Origin: Candidatus Kerfeldbacteria bacterium
GTDB lineage: Bacteria > Patescibacteriota > Patescibacteriia > SBBC01
Direction: 5' to 3'
DNA: 10,647 bases
Assembly: GCA_903854795.1 (NCBI GenBank)
Contig: CAINXF010000188.1
Span: forward strand, 1 to 10,647
The notes under the pieces were generated by a model. The model saw only the letters and a program-made list of their open reading frames with translations, was not told the DNA's origin and searched no databases. The position numbers were made by a program, and so were the translations under genes. Shown one piece after another: positions 1-9,500 of this stretch; the stretch's first letter is position 1; each line of letters opens with the position of its first letter.

Positions 1-411
1 AAGAAGTACTATGACGCGTATATTCCGTTGAACCTACGACGTCGAGTGTCGTTCGCGGGATACGTGTCGCCCGAAGATTTGCCACGGTACTATACGTCGG
101 CAGACGTGTACTGTTCGCCCGCGACCGGTAGCGAGAGCTTCGGCATCGTGTTGCTGGAGGCGATGGCGTCAGGCGTGCCGATCGTCGCGTCGAACATCGA
201 GGGGTACCGTAACGTGATGACCGACGGGAAAGAAGGTCTGTTTTGTAGACCTCGAGATCCGAGATCGATCGCCGATGCGGTCATCGCGTTGACGAAGGAC
301 CCTGAACGACGTGGCGTCATGGGGGTACATGGACGTGCAACGGCGCAACGATATGATTGGACTACCGTGACCAAGCAGATCGAAGAAGTATACACACAGG
401 TGGTTTCCTAG
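1..411 (+). CDS. GT4-family glycosyltransferase, PimA-like, C-terminal part (5' truncated)
   Basis: The frame is open from the first base to the TAG at 409-411, giving the last 136 residues; the start lies outside the window, and the in-frame TTG at 28 is an internal leucine, not a start. This is the nucleotide-sugar-binding half of a GT-B retaining glycosyltransferase. Seen: VSFAGYVSPEDLPRYYTSAD (residues 16-35), then the EX7E motif with E45 and E53 in SESFGIVLLEAMASGVP, and a later GLFCRPRDP loop, all in the usual GT4 order. The EX7E glutamates contact the donor sugar nucleotide in this family. The ending after YDWTTVTKQIEEVY is normal, so the 3' end looks intact. The wording is close to phosphatidyl-myo-inositol mannosyltransferases (PimA), but GT4 acceptors cannot be told from this half. 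It probably works at the inner face of the membrane on envelope glycolipid or polysaccharide. It is not in an operon with the next gene, which has its own promoter. Confidence 0.93.
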   Translation, partial: KKYYDAYIPLNLRRRVSFAGYVSPEDLPRYYTSADVYCSPATGSESFGIVLLEAMASGVPIVASNIEGYRNVMTDGKEGLFCRPRDPRSIADAVIALTKDPERRGVMGVHGRATAQRYDWTTVTKQIEEVYTQVVS

Positions 412-444
412 CGGTCAAGCGGTCGGTTGTTTTGTTGGTGAAAG

Positions 445-499
445 ATAAAAAATCCCTAATCTTAGGTGAAAAAATAGCGAGACTTACCATAAAAAATCC
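445..499. repeat. 11-base direct repeat ATAAAAAATCC, two copies 44 bases apart
   Basis: ATAAAAAATCC occurs at 445-455 and 489-499 on the same strand. The 44-base offset is close to four helical turns, and the second copy abuts the -35 element at 500. It could be a protein-binding pair or an upstream A-tract element, or simply chance in AT-rich DNA. Confidence 0.45.
455..466 (-). terminator. Weak inverted repeat between A-runs, possible minus-strand terminator
   Basis: CCTA at 455-458 pairs with TAGG at 463-466 around an ATCT loop, extendable to CCTAA/TTAGG with a two-base loop. A-runs lie on both sides (447-452 and 469-474), so read on the minus strand the stem is followed by a T-run. The stem is short, and no minus-strand gene is seen that would need it, so this is a weak call. 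Confidence 0.2.
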
Positions 500-528
500 T
501 TGACCGAAACGTCAAAAGTTGTTATTCT
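500..528 (+). promoter_or_regulatory. Sigma70-like promoter of the giant surface-protein gene
   Basis: The -35 element is TTGACC (500-505) and the -10 element is TATTCT (523-528), separated by 17 bases. The -10 is preceded by TGT (520-522), an extended -10 motif. The predicted transcription start is near 535, giving a leader of about 42 bases to the ATG at 577 or about 120 bases to the ATG at 655. The spacer is 17 bases, not the 19-20 typical of promoters activated by MerR regulators, so activation by DNA untwisting is not suggested. Confidence 0.7.
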
Positions 529-529
529 A

Positions 530-539
530 TTTACGTAAA
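530..539. promoter_or_regulatory. Perfect 10-base palindrome TTTACGTAAA over the predicted transcription start
   Basis: TTTACGTAAA equals its own reverse complement and lies just downstream of the -10, centred on the expected +1. A protein bound there would block initiation, so it is a candidate operator. It is short, and no regulator has been shown to bind it. Confidence 0.4.
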
Positions 540-576
540 CTCGAGAAATAAAAAACGCAACGAACCGCGATCACAA

Positions 577-3500
577 ATGGGTGTTAAGAAATCATTTCTC
601 CGGTTATTTCGGTACCGTGCCCAAGTTCGGCTACGCGCCGGAAGCGCCCGAGGGATGAGACCGACGGTATCATGGCAGCAACTGCCCTCGCTCCTCACCA
701 TCCGACAGGTGGCGGAGTTGTTGCAGGTCCATACGAACACGCTTCGCGCATGGGAACGTAGCGGTCGGTTGGTCCCGATACGGGTCGGGCCGCGCCACGA
801 TCGCCGGTACGCACAAACCGCGGTTCGGGCGATCCGTGACGGCGTTATCGCTCGTACGGCACGACCGGTGCGTGCAACGGCTTCCATGGTAACCGCAGTT
901 CGCATCACGCTCGTCATATGCATCTCATTGTGTACCGCAGGAAGCGGATTGCTTTGGGATATGCATCGCGCCGGGGCGCAGTCGGGAACCGCGCTAACGT
1001 TCTCACCGAGCGCGTGCGATGGGTGGAGCAACGCCAATGCGGCGCGCGCGTTGTCGGTGTCGGATTCAGGCGGTGCCAAGGAGTTCTCGGACGCGAACTC
1101 GGCGGTGTACGTCGGTAACGGTGCTGATGGGTCAGAACATCCGTCGCCGTCGCTTCGATGCGTCTGGACCGATAGTTCCGCTGCGCTTGATGGTCAAAAG
1201 AAGGTGAGTGGCGCCTCCGTGCTCGTTTCGATCTCGGCGCACGCCGCAGCGGACAGTACCGGCGTGCTCGTCGTACGTGTCTCGAACGATGGCGTGGATT
1301 GGCGCGCGGTGAAGACCGTGATCATCCGCGGTGACGTCAACAACGCGAACGACGGAGGATATCTCGAGGTGCCGCTGGACGACGTCACGACGGTGGCGAA
1401 ATTGCGCAACGTGCAGATCCGTCTCGAGCCGGACCTGACCGATACTGGAAGTGCGTCGACCACGATACGCGTCGACGGTGTCGCGTTGCGCGCCGACGTG
1501 GCCTCCTCGCATCTGACGACGATGCACCTCGATCCAGCGGCATGTGCCGGATGGAGCAATGCGCAGGCCGCCCAGACGACCGATCGACGCGGTACGGACG
1601 GTTGGCAGTCGTTCACGCAAAATTCGAGCGCGGTGTTCAAACGGTCGTCGATCGCCGCGATGGGCGATGCGTCCGGTGCCGTGATAACCTGTCAGGATTT
1701 TCCCGTGCTGCGTTCGACCTACGGTAGCGCGATCCTCAACGCACAACTTTCGGTCTCGGCGGCGTTCCATGGATCGCCCTCGAGCGACGACGTGCTGGTG
1801 TTCGAGTATTCGACCGATAGCGGCCAGACCTGGACCACGTTCGATTCAGTGTTGGTGCGGAACGAAGTGAGCAACGGTCTTCATGGTGGTTTTTGGAACG
1901 TGACGTTGCCTGAGAGCGTCATCAGCGATCGTCTCGTCAACCTTCAGACACGCGTACGGTATGTGGCCGGCACGATGCCGTCGGATGCGACGGTGTATAT
2001 CGACGGCATGTCGCTCGACCTTACCACCCAGCAGGTGAAGGATGTCTCGTCCCCTGATTATGGGTTTTTCTCGTTCCTGAAGAAACGGTACTTCCTACCA
2101 GTCGAAGATCCGACGGTGTACGTCGATCAGGATGCGTTGAAATCGGTCGAGATTCGAGACGCCGCGGGCAATGTGGTCGAGGTGCCGACGACCACTGCAG
2201 CGACCTCGGTCGGTTCCCATCGTCGTATTGCGCTCACCTTCACACACACAAAATCACTTCGGCCGGGAACCTATACTGTGGTGATGAGCATCGCCAACGG
2301 GAAAAAGACCGTCCAGGAGACCCAGACGTTCTCGTGGGGTGCGCTCTCGATGAACACACCGAAATCGGTGTATCGCGTCGGCGATAGCGTGCCGGTGGCG
2401 TTAGGTGTCATCGATGCGCTTGGGAAGACCGTCTGTAATGCCGATCTTGACGTGCGCATCACGAAACCTGACGGTACTACGGTGTCTGCCCGCACGGCTG
2501 ACGGAACGCTGCCGGTATCGACAACCTGCGGCGCGGAATCAGTGACAGCAAATCCAGATTATCTAACTCGGTTCAAAGCGGATGTGTCGGGGTCATACCA
2601 GGTCGCCGTGACGGCAAAAACTGACGCTGGCATCGAACAAGCCGCGCTGACCATCATCGCAGTGGCGCAGCCGCAGCTCGTGGTCGAGCGCGTCGGCCCG
2701 TCACGGATCAACCCTCGGCAGCCTTACGTCATGCATTTGTTCGTCTCGCCTACGGTGGATACAAAGGGCGATGTCACTGATACCGTGCCGGCATCGTTCG
2801 CAATCTCGCAGATTTCCAACGGCGGTACGCGGACCGCGCACGACGCGGATCCGGCCACGATCTCATGGAACGTCGACTGGAAGGCCGGGAAGGAGTACGA
2901 GCTGACGTACGTGTTCGATGCGCCCGATCAAAGTCCGATGTTGTTTTTGGTCGGTCCGGCGACGGTCGGCGGTAGTACGCTCGGCACCGCGTGGCAGATC
3001 GCATCGGACCAGGTCATCGAGCGCAGCGATCCATCGGTGCAATATACGCCGGTGTCGTTCGATGAGGCATCGTGGACCGCATCACAGCCGCGGTTCGTCC
3101 AGCCAACGGATCCAATCGTGATCGGCGGCACACAAGCGGTCGTTCAGTTATGGAGTAAGGGTTTTTCAGCTCGCGCAACCGATGTGCCGGCAGGGCTTAC
3201 ACCCGGAGTTCCTTTGACCATTACCTCTACAGTCCTCAAAGGTCCGAACGGGTCTATCGTGTCGGTGCCGAACGTGACCGAAGTGGTCAGTCGTGACGGG
3301 CGGGAACGAAGGATGTGGTACCTTGAACCGTCCGCATCGATTACCCCTGGAACGTACACGGTCGAATCGACGGTGAGCGACGGCGTACACACTGCGACGG
3401 TCGACGCGTCATTCGAATGGGGCACGCTCGACGTGGCCGCTTCCGACACTTCATTGGTGAGCGGATCGAACGTGTCGATCGGCGTACGCTCGAAGAACGC

Positions 3501-6500
3501 TGATGGCACACCGCAATGTGACGGGAACGTCCATCTCGCCATCAGCGGGCCGGACAATTTTGTGCAGGCCATGTCCGAAAAGAACGGCATGCTCGTGCGC
3601 AACGGTGGCTGTGCCGGAGGAAGCTCGTCAGACCCCGAGTTCCTTGCGACATTTACCACGAGCAACGAAGGACCATACGTGTTCCACGTCATGCGTACCG
3701 ATGACGACAAGTCACTACGCATCGAAAAGACGTTCACCGTCCGTGCGCAAGCCGCGGTGTCCGATTCCTTAAAAAAGGACATCGACGGCGCGGTGACGGT
3801 CAGCAAGAAGGAGTATCGCGCGGATGAACAACCTGAGGTATCCATCGAGACGAGGAAGGATGCCGTCTTCGGGATGTTCGGGGTCGATACGACTACGCGG
3901 GAGATCGTGTCCGTTTCGGTCGTCGGCCCGGATCACAAAGAGCGCCCCGTGAAGATACGCGGTGGCACGAAGAAGGACGGACGGAGCACGCTGCAGACGG
4001 TCGACCTCGACCCGTCGCAGCTCGTGAAGCCGGGAAAGTACGCACTTAAGGTCACCGTAACGCAGGGCGATGCGACGTACACCACCGAACAGGACTTTAC
4101 TTGGGGTGTCCTCGCGATCAACGTCGACCGTTCGATCGAAAAGACGAACACCGATGCGGTCATCGGCATGGCGGTCCTCGATGACAACGGCAGCACCCTC
4201 TGCAATACCGCGGTCGACCTCGAGATCGAAAATCCGTCGCATGACGTACAAAAATTTTCCACGAAGGACTCCACGGTCACGACGAACCCGGCGTGCGTGG
4301 ATAAAGGCGTCACCAACGATCCTGATTACCGTGTCACGTACCGGACCGGTGATGCGGGAACCTACACGGTCCGCATGACCGCGGTCACCCCGAGCGGTAC
4401 GCGGACGACTGAGGATACCTTCGAGGTGCGCGACACAGTTGCATTTGACGTGCAGCGTACCGTGTTCCCGACACGAATATATCCAGAAGCCGATTATCCG
4501 GTATCGTTCACGGTAGTTCCATCGCAAAATTATCAAGGCACCGTCGTTGAAACCGTGCCAGATACCTTTGGCATCTCAGGGATATCCGATGGTGGTACCG
4601 CGGGGGCGCCGAACAATGGCACGATTGCGGTGACATGGAACGTCGATTGGAAAGCGGGTACGTCGTATACGCTCGGCTATACCATCGATTTTCCTGATGT
4701 GTCGCCGGAATTCTACAGGCTTGGGCCGCTGGCGATCGGTGATTTTAAGGAGGCGCGACAATGGCAGGTCGCATCGGACGAAATCGGCGCCGCACTTCCC
4801 GCACGAACAGCCACGATCGGGTTCGAGCTGAATTCGACCGCGACGAACATGGAGTATTCGACGAACATCGGGTCTCCGACGATCTCGCAGACGTTCGTGC
4901 GTTCCGGATCGTACGCGCTTCGGACCAATCCCTCGTCATCCACGCAGGGGATCACCATGCAGTTTTCGTCCTTGGACGATACGAATTATGCCTGGTTTGC
5001 GCGGGCGTATGTATATATCGCGAGCGCGCCTTCGGCACAGACGAAGGTCATGGCGTTCCGAAGTGCGGGCGGTGACGAGGTGAGCGTTCGTATGAACGGT
5101 GACCGTACGCTCGAGTTATGGGACGAGACTGCCGGTGCAAAAGTAGGAGGTAGCTCGACCGCGATCCCGCTCAATACGTGGTCCCGAATCGAGCTGATGT
5201 ATTCCCAGCCTTATGAAGTGCTCGCGGCTCGTCTTGATGGCGTCGAGTTCGCCGCAGACAGGACGGGGACGAGGTCGTTCACGAACGGCACCAGCATCCT
5301 CGCACTCGGCGTGATCGGGGCGGGTGTCACCGCCGACCTGTACTGGGACGACGTCGCGCTCAACAACGATAACTATTATGGAATCGACAACTGGCCAGGC
5401 GAGGGGAAGGTCGTGTACCTACGACCGAATGGACTCGGTACCAACACCGCATGGACCGGCGCGTACACGACGGTCAACGAGGTCACGCCGGACGATGCGA
5501 CGAGTTATATGTACTGCACGGCGAACAGCCAGCAGGAAGATCTGACGTTGCAGAACTCATCGGATGTTGGCATCGGCGTGGGTGACCATATCAAGCTCAC
5601 CCAAACGCATATCCGGTTGGGTGGTGGCAGCACGGCGTTAGCACGCAACGTGGTCGAGCGCCTCTATGTCGGCAGCGGGTATGATACTGCTACGAGATCG
5701 ATATCGACAACATCATGGTATACCGATGTGTCGACCGTTAATAAGACTGGGTTAGCCTCATACGATCTACCTGGAGGAGCAGTATACGACAAATGGACGC
5801 CCACAGATCTCGATAACGCGTTTGTTAATTTTAATACGACGGATTGTTCACCACAGATGAACGTATCGAACGTGTGGGTCGTGGTCGAGTATCAGCCTTC
5901 GGCCGGCGGTCGCGCGTTCTCGTCGGGATTCGAGTTGCAAAGTGTGACCGCGGGCATGGAGTGGACGACGACCGATGGTTCGCCGACCATCTCGACGACG
6001 ACGTACCGAAGCGGTGTGGCTGCACTTCGCACCTCTTCGCTCTCGTCAGGTGCCCGGCAGGCACTGAACTATCAGTTCAAGGCGGCGAACGCGAATGGAC
6101 CGTTCTTCGCGCGGACATACCTGTACGTGACCACGCCGCCGTCAGCGGAGAATCGTATCCTCGATTTCCGTGATACGAGCAGTAACGCGCGGGTATACGT
6201 GACGCTCGACAACGCGCGGAAGTTGCGGCTGTACGATGAGGACGGACAGGTCGGCTCGGAATCGAGCGCGCTCGCGCTCGGTGCGTGGTATCGGATCGAG
6301 GTGAAGGTCGACGGGACCGGCACGGGCGCGCACGATACGATCGAGGCGAAGATCGATGGTACAGTCTTCGCGACCAGCGCGACGCGCGACCTTTCGACCG
6401 GCGTCGCGCAGCTTGGCCTCGGCGGCAACCTCAACAGCGAGGCGCAGACGGCGGGCGATTGGTTCTTCGACGATGTGGCATTGAACGAGAGTTACGGATC

Positions 6501-9500
6501 GGCGCAGAATTCATACCCTGGCTCTGGACATATCGTGTACCTACGCCCGAACGCGTCAGGAGACATGGATTCCTGGACCAAGTCACCAGATAGTTGTAAC
6601 GCGAGTTCGAACTATTGGGAGTGTATCGACGAAACCACGCCGAACGATGCGACCGACTTCCTACACGATGATTATGGTTTACCAAGCGGCGCATGGCCGT
6701 CCATGGCGAAGCTCACGAGCTCGTCCGCCGCCGGCATCGCATCGACCGATCCGATCACGCTCGTGCAGGTAGGTTCAAGGTTCCGAAGTACCGTGACCAA
6801 CGCTTCGCAGCAGTTGGTGTTTCTGGGTGGAGGCGCGACGCCGAGCACGTCGTTCGTATGGAGCGACAAGATCCCGCTCACCTCGGCGTCCTGGTATACG
6901 AACTCGCCGACGATACCGCAGACATACCCGATCACGGCCTACTCGCCGCCGCAGCGACTCGGTGCGATCACGACGAGCGATCTTGATTCGATGCAGATCG
7001 GTCAGGCGTACCTGAACAGCTCCTACGAGCAGGACGTCAGCGCCGTGTGGGCGCTCGTCGAGTATAATCCGCCCGAGATCGACGTGTCGGGTACGGTCTA
7101 CAGCAACAACGCGAACGAAACGACCGCGTTCGACTGCAGTTCGGCGAACTTGACACTGCATGTTTCAGTCAATGGTGCTGCGAATAAAAATGGTACCTGC
7201 CTCGACTCAGACGGTACGTACAAAATGACCGTACCGGCACCCGCGGCGACGGACAATCCGATCGTGCTCTTCATCGATGGCGCGGCATCGCAAAAAGCGA
7301 CGACGGTCACCCTCGCGGCGAACACGACGTCGAACATCACGTCCTTGAACTTGATCCAGGACCGCGTCGTAGTGTCGCAGGAAACGGTGACCGCGATGAC
7401 GAACGCGAAACTCGCGACTGCCGATAATACGGACGCCGGGATCAGGTACGCGGTTTCAGGCGGCGCGTTGACAGTCGAATCGGGTATGGAGCTGCACATA
7501 CTCGCGGGAAAGAACTTCTCTCCGGGCGGTGCCGTCACGACGACGTCAGCGAGCGATCACGCGACTGCCGCGGGAGACCTGCACATTCCCGCGACTGCGA
7601 CGATGTACATGGGCAATAATAATGCACTGTTCATTGGTGGGGATTTCGTGAACGCAGGAAGTTATAACGCGCCCAACTCGGCACTGACGACGTTTACCGC
7701 GACCGGCTCCGGCTTCACGTTGACGTCCGGCGGAAGTCAGATGAATAGTCTTGTATTCAACGGGTCAGGCGGCGAGTGGACGGTCAAATCGGACATGTAC
7801 AGCTCGGGTATCACCATGACCGCAGGTACATTGAAGTCTGATAACGTTACGACGACCGTCAACGGTGGTGACTTCGTGGGCACTGGCGGTATCGTCAATA
7901 TGACGACCGGTACGGTCATCCAACAGGCGACTGATGGGACGTACAATTTGGGTACATCTTCAGGGTCGCAGGATTGGACGTTCAATGATCTATTGATGCA
8001 ATGCCCAGCAGACGATATTCCTGGTAACATCAATTTCAATAGTGGTGGCACAGGGGCGATCATCGTGAACGGTACGTATTCTGTCGAAGATACAAATCCT
8101 GATAATACATCCATTAACGTCAGCGATTCGAACAACCGCACACTTACGGTAAAGGACATGCTCATAGACCAAAATGGTGATTTTACCGCGCCGTCGAGCG
8201 GGACCTTTACAGTGACCGGCAATTGGTCGAACTACGCGTCGTTCCATCACAACAACGGTACGGTCACGTTCGCGCCGACCTCGACCTCGACGATTTCCGG
8301 TTCGACGATTTTTAATAACTTCACCTCGACGGCCGCCGGTAAGACGATCAGGTTTGCGAAGGCGACGACCGGCGCGCCGCTGTTCACGTTTGCAGGAACG
8401 TTCACCGTGCAGGGAAGCGCAGGTAATTTGATTAACCTGGAATCTGACACGAGCGGTTCGCAATGGCTTGCACACTTTAATGGTGACCAAGCAAGTGGTC
8501 ACGTGACGTACGTCAATCTGAAGGATGCCGGCGGCGACGGCACGTCGCATACCGTGACCATGGACGCGACGTCAAACAACGTCAGCGGCAATAACGTGAC
8601 CGTGTGGGTGTTCCCGCTGGCTGGGGTGACGGTATCAGGGAATATCGTGAACAGTGACGGTGACCCGCTCGATTGTACCGGCGGTACTATCACCATTCGG
8701 GTGAAAGTGAACGGTGCTGGTTCGGCATCCGGTACCTGCAATCCCGATGACAGTACGTACACCGTGGCGAACGTCGTCGTGGCTATACATAACGTCGTGA
8801 CCGTGTTCATCGATGATGCGGACGTACATGGCGCATATGTCACGAGGGCCGCGGACAACAGCTCGAACATCTCGCTGAACCTCCAGCAAGATGTCATCTT
8901 TCTTTCGCACGAGGATGCAGGTCCGATCTCGAACGCGAACATCGGCGAGTACGATGGCGATAACAACGGCAACATACCGTTCACCGTGAGCGGTAATGAC
9001 GCCACGTTCGGCGCCACAGTCCTTTTAGTGGACAATAAATCGTATCTTCCAGGTGGTAAGGTGCTTGGAAATCAATACACCGCGCTCAATGACGGTGCGA
9101 CCATGACGCTTGATACCGCCGGTAATGCCCTGTACTTCATATCCGCCGGAAGCGGTACTACGGTAAATATAAATGCGGATACGACGTTGAGTTACGGCGG
9201 TCAGTTCAATAGTACGGCAGTTGTTGGTTATTCATCTGGTTCCCCAACGGTGACGTTCGGTTTGTTCCTGTACGGCGGTTCCGGTAACTTGACCTTCTAT
9301 AACCTTTCCAGTGGCGGAGGCATCAGCGTAAGCGGCGGAAATTTCACGATCAACCATGATCTTTCGTTCACCGCAGGGACTAACGACACGTTCACGGGAC
9401 TCGGTACGAACACGGTCACGGGGAACGTGGCGGTGTCGACTGGCGTAGGGCTGACGTTTGCCAGCAGCATGACGATCGGTGGAAGTCTGACCACCGCTGG

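Larger units (their letters stand above)
412..576. other. Intergenic region between the glycosyltransferase and the giant surface protein
   Basis: These 165 bases are clearly more AT-rich than either flanking gene and carry several A-runs. They hold the promoter at 500-528, a palindrome at 530-539, an 11-base direct repeat at 445-455 and 489-499, and a short inverted repeat at 455-466. I see no open frame of note, no tRNA-like fold, and no convincing plus-strand terminator (GC stem followed by T-run) for the glycosyltransferase. Confidence 0.8.

Noticed and set aside
412..480. Rho-independent terminator after the glycosyltransferase
   Set aside because: No GC-rich stem followed by a T-run on the plus strand; the only hairpin is short and is followed by A's.
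697..810. The HTH as a separate small regulator gene
   Set aside because: There is no stop between the HTH and the exported region; the frame continues without a break through the membrane segment.
919..933. Lipoprotein signal around C115/C119
   Set aside because: The residues before each cysteine do not fit a lipobox (no Gly/Ala/Ser at -1).
531..1079. 182-codon minus-strand frame overlapping the promoter and HTH
   Set aside because: It would run antisense across the promoter and the well-conserved HTH coding, with no domain of its own.
1132..1770. 212-codon minus-strand frame
   Set aside because: Antisense shadow of the two GWSN modules; arginine-rich with no motif.
3769..4536. 255-codon minus-strand frame
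   Set aside because: Antisense shadow of Ig-like unit 3; arginine-rich composition, no recognisable domain.
4761..5075. 104-codon out-of-frame plus-strand gene with a strong ribosome site
   Set aside because: The product is Arg/Asp-rich frame-shifted text with no recognisable fold, and the giant frame is intact on both sides; kept only as a low-interest finding.
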